DNA from: Coriobacteriales bacterium
Lineage (GTDB): Bacteria; Actinomycetota; Coriobacteriia; Coriobacteriales; UBA8131
Length of the DNA: 15,584 nt
Direction of reading: 5' to 3'
NCBI GenBank assembly: GCA_031254905.1
Contig: JAIRTN010000111.1
Coordinates: 1-15,584, forward strand
Positions 5,314 through 13,464 of the stretch are shown in pieces. Position 1 is the first letter of the stretch. Every line of letters starts with the position of its first letter. A program made the position numbers and the translations under genes. A model generated the notes under the pieces. That model was not told the origin of the DNA. It searched no databases and worked only from the letters and a program-made list of their open reading frames with translations.

Positions 5314-6390
5314 TTAGCGAGGCACAAAATCAACCTTCTCATCCAAGTCGAGGACAAAGCGCGTCAGTATCTTCACAGCCGCGTCGAGGTCCTCAAGCTT
5401 AAGCACCTCGGTCGGCGTGTGCATATAGCGCAGCGGAATGGAGATAAGTCCCGCGACCTTCCCCCCGCGCGAAAGCTGGATGGCGTTCGCGTCGGTTCCC
5501 GTCGCTCGCGCCTCAGGCCCTATTTGATACGGCGCCTCCACCTTTTCCGCGGCGGCAACAAGACGCTCAAAGAGCACCGGGTTGATATTGGGTCCTCGGG
5601 CGATAAGCGGGCCCTTCCCGCATTTCGCCTCGCCAAACTTCGAGCGCTCGATGCCGGGATAATCGGTCGCGTGTCCCACCTCCGCACTGATGCCAATAAC
5701 GGGGTCCACGCCATAGGCGCTGGTGACACCGCCGCGCAGTCCGATTTCTTCCTGCACGGTGCCGGCAGCTATCAAATCCCCGGCAGCGCCTCCCGCCTTC
5801 TTCACTTCTTCAAGCACGCGCACGGCAATCCATACGCCGAGCTTGTCGTCAAAGGCGCGCGCCACGGCAAATCCGTCGCCATAGGTTTCAAAACCCACGC
5901 CATAGGTGATGGGGTCCCCAATGCGGATGCACTTTTTCGCTTCCTCGCCCGAAAGCCCGATGTCGATGAACAGCTTGTCAATCTTCGTGACGTTCTTGCG
6001 CTCATCAGCGTCGATAAGATGAATGGGTTTGCGCCCCATAACGCCTCTCAGCAGCGTGGTCTTACCGCCGCCGGTCCCGTACACATTCACGCGCGTGCCG
6101 GGCAAAATGGCGGCGTCCACCCCACCAATCGCGTCAAAGCTGATGAAGCCCTCATCGTCGATATACTTGACCATCAGCCCTATCTCGTCGATGTGGCCGG
6201 CAATCATCACGCTCGGCCCCGCGCCGTGCCCGCGCAGCGTCGCATGCACGCTTCCCAGCACGTTTGTCTCAACATGGTCGGCGCTTTTACTCACGCGCGC
6301 ACGAAGCAAATCGGCCGCAGGAACCTCATAGCCACTCGGCGACGGCGCCTCCGTAAGTTCACGCAAAAATTCAAGGTCGTTCTTGTTCAT
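5314..6390 (-). CDS. M42 family metallopeptidase (glutamyl/deblocking aminopeptidase-like)
   Basis: M42 enzymes are cytoplasmic co-catalytic two-metal aminopeptidases, often large dodecamers, that trim peptides left by proteases. The 358-residue product has the full set of motifs: AGHIDEIG (H66, D68), ARAFDDKLG (D181/D182), TVQEEIGLRG (E214 as catalytic base, E215 as metal ligand), and YMHTPTEV (H324). A fifth ligand is usually Asp in a VDV-type motif; here it appears as Glu in SAEVGHATD (E237). RATGTDANA near 295-303 is also typical. AAAGGA lies 6 nt before the ATG, and a good promoter sits just upstream (6410-6437). smpB follows after 20 bp. The exact substrate preference cannot be read from sequence, and some family members are annotated as cellulases in error. 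Confidence 0.93.
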   Translation of the reverse strand: MNKNDLEFLRELTEAPSPSGYEVPAADLLRARVSKSADHVETNVLGSVHATLRGHGAGPSVMIAGHIDEIGLMVKYIDDEGFISFDAIGGVDAAILPGTRVNVYGTGGGKTTLLRGVMGRKPIHLIDADERKNVTKIDKLFIDIGLSGEEAKKCIRIGDPITYGVGFETYGDGFAVARAFDDKLGVWIAVRVLEEVKKAGGAAGDLIAAGTVQEEIGLRGGVTSAYGVDPVIGISAEVGHATDYPGIERSKFGEAKCGKGPLIARGPNINPVLFERLVAAAEKVEAPYQIGPEARATGTDANAIQLSRGGKVAGLISIPLRYMHTPTEVLKLEDLDAAVKILTRFVLDLDEKVDFVPR

Positions 6391-6409
6391 ATCAAGTCCT
6401 TTCTTAACA

Positions 6410-6437
6410 GTTATACCAGCCTATCACAAAAAGTCAC
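6410..6437 (-). promoter_or_regulatory. Promoter for the M42 peptidase-smpB(-murA) unit
   Basis: On the minus strand GTGACT (6432-6437, 4 of 6 to TTGACA) is followed by a 16-bp spacer and TATAAC (6410-6415, 5 of 6), with an extended -10 TGG directly before it. Transcription would start near 6403, giving a leader of about 13 nt that includes the AAAGGA ribosome binding site. Confidence 0.6.
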
Positions 6438-6526
6438 CCCCTTGCACGCGAGGCACCGCCATCCCTCACCTGTACAATCCAGTCGCACGGATGGCATCGG
6501 GGCGTTTAAGCAGGTGCTGCAGCGGC

Positions 6527-8869
6527 TTATGACTGCATATAGGTTCGGAGGGTCTCGATGAGTTTGGCGCGGTCGAGTGGCTTGCCGAGGTGGTCGTTCA
6601 TGCCAACCTTCAGGCACCTGTCGATGTCCTCTTTGAAGACGTTTGCCGTCAACGCGATGATGGGGATTTCCTTTGCCCACTCCTCGTCGAGCGCGCGGAT
6701 GCGCTCCGTCGCCTCAAGGCCGTCCATTTCGGGCATCTGCATGTCCATGAGGATGAGGTCATAGCGGTGCGGATCCTGCGTAAAGCAGCGCATGGCATCC
6801 ACCCCATTGACCGCGCACTCTATTTCCAAGCCCGTCGATTCCGTGAGGGCACAGACGATTTCGCGATTAACCTCAACGTCCTCGGCGAGCAGGACGCGCC
6901 GCCCAATAAAGATGTCGTCTTCGGACTGCGACCAGCCGGAAGGCTCGTCTTCCTTCACCTCCTCAAGGCTCGCATGGGCGGCCTCAAGAGGTATGATTAG
7001 CGTAAAGGAGGAGCCAAGGCCCGGCGTCGATTCGACGGAGATAGTCCCGCCCATCAAATCAATGATGCTCTTGCTGATGGCAAGGCCAAGCCCGGTCCCG
7101 CCGAAGCGGCGCGAGGTGGTGCTTTCGGCCTGTTGGAAGGGCTCAAACAGACCACTCATCTGTTCGGAGCTGATGCCGATGCCCGTATCAGTAATAGTAA
7201 TGGAGATAAGGTAGCGGCCTTCCAAGGCCCCTTCAGACGACCACGCGTCACCCGTAAAAGCCTCCAAGGCCCCCTCAAGCAGCCGGGCACGCAAAGAGAC
7301 AACGCCGCCCTCGGGCGTAAACTTAACGGCGTTGCCGAGTATATTGGTTATCACTTGGCTGATGCGCTGGTCATCGCCATGCAGGGCATCGGGTATCTTC
7401 TCATCGAGCTCAAGTTCAAAGCCGAGCCTCTTTTGCTGCATCTGGATGGCGCTCACGGTCTCAACCCGTTTGATGACGCGGCTAAAGGAGAAGTCGGCAG
7501 GCGAAAGTTCGAGTTTATTCGCCTCAATCTTAGACATATCGAGCACGTCATTGATGATTCCCAGCAGGTGGGTTGAAGCCTCGTCCATCTTATTGAGGCA
7601 GTCGTCTTTCCGCGCCACGTCCTCAGAGTTCTTCGCGATGCTTATCATGCCGATGATGGCGTTCATGGGCGTACGTATCTCATGGCTCATGTTGGAGAGA
7701 AACTCGCCCTTCGCCCGGTTGCCCGCCAAGGCATCCTCGCGCGCCAGCACAAGCGAGGCATGTGTTTCCTCGCGAATCAGGGTGTTGATGAGAATCATGG
7801 CCGTCGAATGGAGGATGTCTATCTCGTCTTGGCTAAAATCGCGCTCGTTGCGACAGTCCTCAAAGGAGACAAAGCCCTCAAAGCCGCCTTGGAAAGAAAC
7901 CGACACCGCCAAAAGCGAGCGCATGCCGTATGAGGAGATTTCCCCTTGCACAACGGGGGCAAGCCGCGAAAGAGGGCCCATAACGATGTCCGATGAGCCG
8001 AGCAACTCGTTCCAAGCGGAAACCTCGTTAAAGGGGATAAAGGCTTTTTGCAGCTCAAAGCTGCTGTCGCTTGCCCACTGGAAGGCGTTCGTATAACAAA
8101 AAAGCCCGTTCTTATCCACCTTCCTCCATATAAAGACGCGATTGAGGCCGAGCAGCGAGGCCAAACGGGAGACCCCCTGCCTGAAGACGGAGGAGAAGTC
8201 CTCCATGCCCCTGTTAAGCAGCATGGTGGCGAGCTCGTTGACGGCGGTGCTGAGCTGGTCGCGGTGTCGCAGGCTTTCCGCGGCCCTTGCCACTTTGGCG
8301 CGCTCGCGGGCGTAGAGGTAGTCTTGCACCTTGACCACCGAGCCGATAAAGAGGCTGACCATGAGGAAGGAGCCGATGTGGTCGATGTAGCCCAGTAGCG
8401 GCGAGGGAGGCGTTGAGACCAAGTGCGGGAAGTGATAGGCAACAAGATAGCATGCGAGCACCCACGCGATGTTGAGCAGGACGAGGAAAACCGAGGTGCG
8501 CGTGGAGGTAAGCATGCCGATGAGGGCGACGCCCATCGCGAAGAAGGCAGGCATGCCGGTCGAAAGGCCGCCGTTGATAAAGAAGGCGAGGGGAAAGAGG
8601 ATGAAGTTCATGGAGACAATCGTCACGTAGATGGCGGGGGTATACACCTTGTAGATGTTGACGACGAGGGCGACGAGGATGACGGCGCCGATGAAGGCTG
8701 CTTGAAGGATGAGGGAGAAGGGCGAGGCGTCCTCGAGGATGCGCATGAGGGTGCATCCTAGGGCGACGAAGAAGCCAAAGAGCAGCATGGTGTTCATGCG
8801 CTGGGCGTCGAGGGTAAGTTCATCGGCAAGGAGGTAACGGTTGAGGAAGGTTTGCAAACGTCGTTTCAT
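6527..8869 (-). CDS. Membrane hybrid sensor histidine kinase with receiver domain
   Basis: This is a two-component sensor that autophosphorylates and passes phosphate to its own receiver domain. The 780-residue product has about six transmembrane helices (roughly 26-45, 52-73, 77-99, 106-121, 125-147, 164-180), then a GAF-like region (about 205-368). HisKA follows with H396 in NMSHEIRTPMN, then HATPase_c with N513 (NILGNAVKF), DTGIG at 561-565 and GGTGLGLAI at 590-598. The C-terminal receiver (about 657-778) has acidic E663/D664, phosphoacceptor D709 (LILMDMQMP) and K763. GGAG lies 5 nt before the ATG. No response regulator with an output domain and no Hpt protein is nearby, so its partner is unknown. 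The membrane part has no periplasmic sensor domain, which suggests sensing within the membrane or via GAF. It probably forms its own transcription unit, or reads through from rnr. Confidence 0.93.
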   Translation of the reverse strand: MKRRLQTFLNRYLLADELTLDAQRMNTMLLFGFFVALGCTLMRILEDASPFSLILQAAFIGAVILVALVVNIYKVYTPAIYVTIVSMNFILFPLAFFINGGLSTGMPAFFAMGVALIGMLTSTRTSVFLVLLNIAWVLACYLVAYHFPHLVSTPPSPLLGYIDHIGSFLMVSLFIGSVVKVQDYLYARERAKVARAAESLRHRDQLSTAVNELATMLLNRGMEDFSSVFRQGVSRLASLLGLNRVFIWRKVDKNGLFCYTNAFQWASDSSFELQKAFIPFNEVSAWNELLGSSDIVMGPLSRLAPVVQGEISSYGMRSLLAVSVSFQGGFEGFVSFEDCRNERDFSQDEIDILHSTAMILINTLIREETHASLVLAREDALAGNRAKGEFLSNMSHEIRTPMNAIIGMISIAKNSEDVARKDDCLNKMDEASTHLLGIINDVLDMSKIEANKLELSPADFSFSRVIKRVETVSAIQMQQKRLGFELELDEKIPDALHGDDQRISQVITNILGNAVKFTPEGGVVSLRARLLEGALEAFTGDAWSSEGALEGRYLISITITDTGIGISSEQMSGLFEPFQQAESTTSRRFGGTGLGLAISKSIIDLMGGTISVESTPGLGSSFTLIIPLEAAHASLEEVKEDEPSGWSQSEDDIFIGRRVLLAEDVEVNREIVCALTESTGLEIECAVNGVDAMRCFTQDPHRYDLILMDMQMPEMDGLEATERIRALDEEWAKEIPIIALTANVFKEDIDRCLKVGMNDHLGKPLDRAKLIETLRTYMQS

Positions 8870-8897
8870 GACATCTCCGCGTGGCTATAGAAAGAAA

Positions 8898-8944
8898 ACG
8901 ATTGGTCGCCGGTTCGAAAACGATTAACGACTGGTCGCCGGGTT
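8898..8944. repeat. Direct repeat (29-bp period) upstream of the histidine kinase gene
   Basis: ACGATTGGTCGCCGG and ACGACTGGTCGCCGG (14 of 15 identical) begin at 8898 and 8927 on the plus strand, just upstream of the kinase start codon. They may be paired binding sites for a regulator of the kinase gene, or a leader element if transcription starts from the -10 candidate near 8956. Confidence 0.6.
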
Positions 8945-8955
8945 GCGCTCGGCCT

Positions 8956-8961
8956 ATTGTA
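8956..8961 (-). promoter_or_regulatory. Candidate -10 box for the histidine kinase gene
   Basis: TACAAT on the minus strand lies within TAGTACAATA, a 10-mer identical to the one upstream of larE. The hexamer 17 bp upstream (TGGCTA) matches TTGACA at only 3 positions, so the promoter is tentative. It falls in the 115-bp gap after rnr. Confidence 0.35.
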
Positions 8962-8984
8962 CTAGACCGCCGAAAGGATAGCCA

Positions 8985-11120
8985 TCAATTTTCCGAGGAT
9001 TTTGCGGGGGTAAAGAGGAGGCGGAAGGAGGAATCATCGACACCCTTGAGGATGACGTTGATTGGCTGGCCAAGGCGGTAGGCCCTGCCGGTGTCGGGGT
9101 TGTGGTAGCGGTAGCGCTCGGCCTCGTAGATGAAGTCCTCCGCAAGGCTCTCCCGGTCGACAAAGCCCTCGGCGCTCGTCGTTTCCTCCCGCACGACAAA
9201 TCCCAGCGTGTTCACGGCCGTGATGATGCCCGCAAAACGCTCGCCAATCCGCGGCGCGAGGTACTCGCACAGCTTGAGCGCCGTCGCCTCGCGGGAGGCC
9301 GCCTCCGCCTCGCGCTCCTGCTCCGAGGAATGCTCGCAAAGCCAGCCCAACTGCCGCGCCATGTCCTTTGCAGGCGGCTCGCCCGCAAGCTGATGCTTGA
9401 GCAAACGATGAACTAAGAGGTCGGGATACCGCCTAATCGGCGAGGTAAAATGCGTGTACGCGGCAGAGGCAAGCCCAAAATGCCCCGCGTAAAACGGCGC
9501 GTATTTCGCCCGCTTCATGGCCCGCAACAGCAAGGTACTAATCAGCGCATGCTCAGGCCTGCCCGCGCTCGCCTCAAGTATCGCCTGTATCTCATGCGAA
9601 TCCCGCGGCGCGCCCTGCCGCGCGTAACCAAACTCCTGCAACACGGGCAACAACTCGTCCAAAGTCGCGGCAAAAGGCTCCTCGTGCACGCGATACACCA
9701 TGGGACTTTCCTGCGCACGCAGGTAGGCGGCTACTTGCTCGTTAGCTAGTATCATAGCTTCTTCAATCATGGACGTCGCGTCGCTTCGTCCCCGCAGTCG
9801 CACCTCAAGCGGCCTGCCGTCCGCATCAAGCCTCAGCTTCGCCTCGACGCCCTCAAACTCGATGGAGCCACGTCGTATGCGTCGGCGCATGAGTTTTTTC
9901 GCAAGTCGATGGAGGGCAAGTAATCGGTTATACGGGGAGGAGGACGGCACCGATTCCTCCTCAAAACTCGCCCTGCTCCCAAGCGTGTCGTCCTTATCCC
10001 CACCCTCATCTTCTTTTGGCTTCGGCCCGAATCCGGCCTCGGTCTTCCCCTCGTCCAGTATGCGCTGGGCCTCGTCGTAGGTGAGGCGCAAAGACGAGCG
10101 GATGAGCGAGGGATAAAAGTCGCACTCGGCGACGCTCCCGTCTGAGTTGAGAATCATTTCGACGGTGAAGGCGAGCCTGTCCTCGCCGGGGCGCAGAGAG
10201 CAGAGTTCCTCGGAGAGCGAGGCGGGGAGCATGGGAATGACGCGGTCGGGCAGATAGACGCTCGTGGCGCGCCTGCGCGCATCGAGGTCGAGGGCGCTGT
10301 TCCACGCGACGTAGGCGCTCACATCCGCGATGTGTACGCCGAGGCGCATGCGGCCGTCGATGAAGTCCACCGAGAGGGCGTCGTCGAAATCGCGGGCATC
10401 GTCGGGGTCGATGGTAAAGATGAAGCGCTCGCGAAGGTCGCGGCGCGGTAGCGGTGGGGTGATGGCGGCTGTGGTGGTGGTGGCCAGCCCCGCCTCCCCC
10501 ACCTGCGACACACCGACGCGCGCAAGGCGCTGTGCCTCCTCCAGCGCGGCGGCGGAAAAACTCGTTTCAAAGCCGTGCTCGCGTATGATGACCTCGATTC
10601 CCCGCGAGCGGCCCTCCTCACAGCCAATGACCTCCTCGATATAACCCGCCGCGGCCTCGCGGCGCCCGGGATAGGAGGTGATGCGCACCACTACGGCATC
10701 CCCCTCCTCGGCGCGCTTCCCGGCGGGGGCGCGGGTATCGAGGAAGATGTCGTAGGGAATACACTCGTTGAAGGGGCGAACAATGCCGAGCCCGTCGCTG
10801 TAATGAAGTTCGCCGACAATCGTTTCATGGGCGCGCTCCAAAACCCGGCGCACACTCCCGAGCATGTCGCGTCTTCGCGCCTTTGCGGCCACAAGTGTTG
10901 AGGATGAGGTCTTCATCTGCTGGCGGCGGCGCGCCTCGAGGGAGCGCAGACGCACAACCTCCACGCAATCCCCGTCCATCGCGCCGCCCAGATGGCCGCG
11001 CGTGACGAAGTACTCGCCCTCAGGTGTTTCAACGAAGGCGTAGCCTCTGCGAGCGATGTGGATGACGCCCACGCTCATCTGGTTGTAGTGGCGCCTCCCC
11101 TTGCGGTTATGGCGGGCCAT
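8985..11120 (-). CDS. rnr: Ribonuclease R (RNB/VacB family 3'-5' exoribonuclease)
   Basis: RNase R degrades structured RNA processively from the 3' end and, with SmpB-tmRNA, clears nonstop mRNA. The 711-residue product has cold-shock-type OB domains (about 15-165), and an RNB catalytic domain (from about 229) with the Asp cluster IDPDDARDFDDALS at 237-250, VHIADVSAYV, and the later FTSPIRRYPDLLVHR motif. A C-terminal S1 domain (about 625-708) follows. It lacks the long lysine-rich tail of E. coli RNase R. An acidic, low-complexity insertion of about 35-40 residues (358-397) splits the RNB domain. The start overlaps the 3' end of the protease gene by 14 nt (11107-11120), implying translational coupling. 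No good Shine-Dalgarno fits this ATG closely, and ATG at residue 15 is a possible alternative. Confidence 0.95.
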   Translation of the reverse strand: MARHNRKGRRHYNQMSVGVIHIARRGYAFVETPEGEYFVTRGHLGGAMDGDCVEVVRLRSLEARRRQQMKTSSSTLVAAKARRRDMLGSVRRVLERAHETIVGELHYSDGLGIVRPFNECIPYDIFLDTRAPAGKRAEEGDAVVVRITSYPGRREAAAGYIEEVIGCEEGRSRGIEVIIREHGFETSFSAAALEEAQRLARVGVSQVGEAGLATTTTAAITPPLPRRDLRERFIFTIDPDDARDFDDALSVDFIDGRMRLGVHIADVSAYVAWNSALDLDARRRATSVYLPDRVIPMLPASLSEELCSLRPGEDRLAFTVEMILNSDGSVAECDFYPSLIRSSLRLTYDEAQRILDEGKTEAGFGPKPKEDEGGDKDDTLGSRASFEEESVPSSSPYNRLLALHRLAKKLMRRRIRRGSIEFEGVEAKLRLDADGRPLEVRLRGRSDATSMIEEAMILANEQVAAYLRAQESPMVYRVHEEPFAATLDELLPVLQEFGYARQGAPRDSHEIQAILEASAGRPEHALISTLLLRAMKRAKYAPFYAGHFGLASAAYTHFTSPIRRYPDLLVHRLLKHQLAGEPPAKDMARQLGWLCEHSSEQEREAEAASREATALKLCEYLAPRIGERFAGIITAVNTLGFVVREETTSAEGFVDRESLAEDFIYEAERYRYHNPDTGRAYRLGQPINVILKGVDDSSFRLLFTPAKSSEN

Positions 11121-12552
11121 CCTGTCTCGTTTCCCCTCCCGTAATCGAGTTGAGCACGGCTGTTAGCGCCGCGTCAAGCTGCGGGTCAACCCCCTTTTTA
11201 TAACGATACTCACTGCCGGTGAGATAGTCGCTCAGCGCAATCTCCTCAGAATTGTCCGCACGGCTGACGATGATGTCCGGCCGCACGCCAACTCCGTCGA
11301 GAACTCTCCCCTCAGGGCTCATATAGTGGGCAATCGTATACTTGAGCGCACCGCCCCAACTGAGCCGACGGATGTCTTGCACCGTCCCCTTGCCATAGGT
11401 CTCCTCGCCGACAACCGTCGCGCGGCCGTGGTCGGCAAGCGCCGCCGTCACCAGCTCAGAAGCGGAGGCCGAGCCCCCGTCCACCAACACGGTCAGAGGC
11501 TTTTCCGTGGCAATCTTGCCGCTGACCTCCCTGATTGTAATGCCCCTGCGATCCTCAATCTGAACAACCGCGCCTTGAGGCACAAACAACGAGGTGATGT
11601 CTACCGCCTGACTGAGATAGCCGCCGGGATTGCCACGCAAATCCAAGATGTAGCCGTCGATGCCCGCGTCTTCAAAGGCGTTGAGTACTTCCCGCAGTTC
11701 GCTTGCGCTCTGCATATTGAAGCGACGCAGATATACGTAGCCGATGCTTTGTCCGCCCTGCTCGATGGTGTGTGAAACAATGGTGGGGATGTTTACCTCG
11801 CGCACGGTAAGCGAGGTCGTCCGTTCCTCCTCGCCGCGTTGCCAGATGATGACGACTTCCTCACCCGAGGGACGGCGAATCGCCTCGGTCGCCTCCTCAA
11901 GTTTCCACTCGCGACGCGTGCCGTCGATGGCCAGCAGCACATCGCCGGGCTTTACCCCGGCGTCAAATGCGGGGGAACCCTCATAGACTTGCAAAACCGC
12001 GATTCCCTCGCTCCTCGGCATGAGTACAACCCCAATGCCCGCATACTCTCCCTCCGAGCCACGAAGGTACTGCTCGTATTCCGCCGCGGTGTAATACAAG
12101 GCATAGGCATCCCCGCTTGTCTCGATGAGCCCGCGTATCGCCGAGGCGGTCGCGCTGTCTAAATCTCCCTGCGTGTAGCGATAAAGCGCGTCGGCATCGA
12201 GGAAGGCCGCGGCCTCGCGGATACGGGCGGCAAGCTGTGCGGTGGAAACCTTTTCGTCCGGCTCTGAGGCTCCACGGGTTTGGGGGTTTTGTAGCTGAAT
12301 GAGGCTCCCCACGTCCACGAGGCCCACATAGGATGCGAGATTGCCCGCGACAAAGGCCAGAAGGAGGATGAGTGTGCAAAGCAGAAAGGTGCCCAGTTTT
12401 CTGGGCACCTTTCTCATACGCTGTTGGGACGATTGCGTGCCGTCCTTATCCCCATTAGCATGCTCGCGTACTAGTGGCGCTTTAGCGTCCGCCTCGTGTG
12501 CGGGCAACGGCTCGGTCCTCGCCTCGTGCAAAACATCCGTTGGCTCGTCCAC
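11107..12552 (-). CDS. S41 family C-terminal processing protease (CtpA/CtpB-like)
   Basis: S41 proteases use a Ser-Lys dyad to cleave proteins from their C-termini outside the membrane. The 481-residue product has an unusually long hydrophilic cytoplasmic tail (1-50), one transmembrane helix (about 54-76), a PDZ domain (about 165-250, with GVKPGDVLLAIDG at 199-211) and the peptidase domain. Catalytic S363 lies in GGSASASE and K388 in YGKGTVQ, 25 residues apart as in E. coli Prc. LDLRGNPGG at 303-311 is also typical. The start is GTG, 3 nt after the ftsX stop, with AAGGTG 6 nt upstream. Adjacency to ftsEX recalls the Bacillus ftsE-ftsX-ctpB order. A perfect 14-bp stem-loop lies within codons 47-57. 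Candidate roles are cell-wall enzyme processing or removal of tagged exported proteins. Confidence 0.94.
   Translation of the reverse strand: MDEPTDVLHEARTEPLPAHEADAKAPLVREHANGDKDGTQSSQQRMRKVPRKLGTFLLCTLILLLAFVAGNLASYVGLVDVGSLIQLQNPQTRGASEPDEKVSTAQLAARIREAAAFLDADALYRYTQGDLDSATASAIRGLIETSGDAYALYYTAAEYEQYLRGSEGEYAGIGVVLMPRSEGIAVLQVYEGSPAFDAGVKPGDVLLAIDGTRREWKLEEATEAIRRPSGEEVVIIWQRGEEERTTSLTVREVNIPTIVSHTIEQGGQSIGYVYLRRFNMQSASELREVLNAFEDAGIDGYILDLRGNPGGYLSQAVDITSLFVPQGAVVQIEDRRGITIREVSGKIATEKPLTVLVDGGSASASELVTAALADHGRATVVGEETYGKGTVQDIRRLSWGGALKYTIAHYMSPEGRVLDGVGVRPDIIVSRADNSEEIALSDYLTGSEYRYKKGVDPQLDAALTAVLNSITGGETRQDGPP
12383..12414 (-). other. Perfect 14-bp hairpin inside the S41 protease coding sequence
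   Basis: AGAAAGGTGCCCAG (12383-12396), a 4-nt loop, and CTGGGCACCTTTCT (12401-12414) form a perfect stem. On the transcribed strand the loop is AAAA. The bases code for residues in MRKVPRKLGTFLL, just before the transmembrane helix. It resembles the stem of an intrinsic terminator, but only CUGCUUUGC follows on the mRNA, not a true U-tract. Confidence 0.85.
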
Positions 12553-12555
12553 GCG

Positions 12556-13464
12556 CTACACCTTGAGATAGCGGCGCATCGCCCAGATGGAGCCGAAGAT
12601 ACCGATGATAAGACCGACCCCCAAAAGGACGACATATATCATCCACAGCGACGAAGTGATGTCGGGCAGCCATTGCAGCATGCTGCCGATTTGCGTGCGC
12701 TTGAACAGGTAGTCGCTGGCAAGCGCTATTGAACCGATGGCGAGGCCGGCGCCGACGAGGGCCTGAAGCGCGCCTTCCATGAGGAAGGGCCCGCGTATGA
12801 AGCCGTTGGAGGCACCGACGAGGCGCATGATGGAGATTTCTTTGCGACGCGCGAGGATGGCGAGGCGGATGGTGTTGTTGATGAAGATGAGCGCGACGAA
12901 GATGAGGAGCAACACGAGCGCAAGGCAGGCGATGCGGACGATGTTGGCTATCTCAATAATCTGGTCGATGATGTCCTTGCCGTATTTGATGGAGTCGGCG
13001 GGGTTGTCGGGCTTGTCTATGACGCGCGAGAAGTAATCGCTCGACATGATTCGATTGACGACCTCTTGAACCTTCTCGGGGTCGTTGAGCGAGATCTCGA
13101 AGGAGGCCGGGAGCGGGTTGCCGTCGAGCGCGTCGGCGAGGTCTGAGGTGGCCGACCACTCCTTGAGGCGCTCGAGTGCCTCCTCCTTGCTGACGTAGAC
13201 GACCTCGCGCACCTCCTCCATGCCAAACATATAGTCCTCAAGGGCGCTGACGTCGGATTCGAGGGCGTCGTCGCTGAGGAATATCTCGATGGAAAAGGTG
13301 CTTTCCACCTCGTTTACCAGTTGATAGATGATGAGCGAAACAACCATAAACACGCCGATGACCAGCAGCGATAAGAAGATGGTGACGATGGCGCCAAGCG
13401 TGGTGGAGAAGTTCTTGCGCGAATTGCGAAGTGCTTCCCGGATGAAATAGGCGATACTACGCAT
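12556..13464 (-). CDS. ftsX: Cell division protein FtsX (permease-like subunit)
   Basis: FtsX pairs with the FtsE ATPase in a mechanotransmission complex that activates peptidoglycan hydrolases at the septum; it does not transport a solute. The 302-residue product has the expected four transmembrane helices: about 22-48, then after a large extracellular loop (about 50-170) helices near 175-197, 222-247 and 270-295. The N-terminal [18 protein letters not shown] and the ARRKEISIMRLVGASNGFIRGPF motif between helices 2 and 3 are family hallmarks. The ATG overlaps the ftsE stop by 8 nt (ATGCGTAG), so the two proteins are translationally coupled. The S41 protease starts 3 nt after its stop. No PcsB- or RipC-like hydrolase is nearby to identify the partner. 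Confidence 0.96.
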   Translation of the reverse strand: MRSIAYFIREALRNSRKNFSTTLGAIVTIFLSLLVIGVFMVVSLIIYQLVNEVESTFSIEIFLSDDALESDVSALEDYMFGMEEVREVVYVSKEEALERLKEWSATSDLADALDGNPLPASFEISLNDPEKVQEVVNRIMSSDYFSRVIDKPDNPADSIKYGKDIIDQIIEIANIVRIACLALVLLLIFVALIFINNTIRLAILARRKEISIMRLVGASNGFIRGPFLMEGALQALVGAGLAIGSIALASDYLFKRTQIGSMLQWLPDITSSLWMIYVVLLGVGLIIGIFGSIWAMRRYLKV

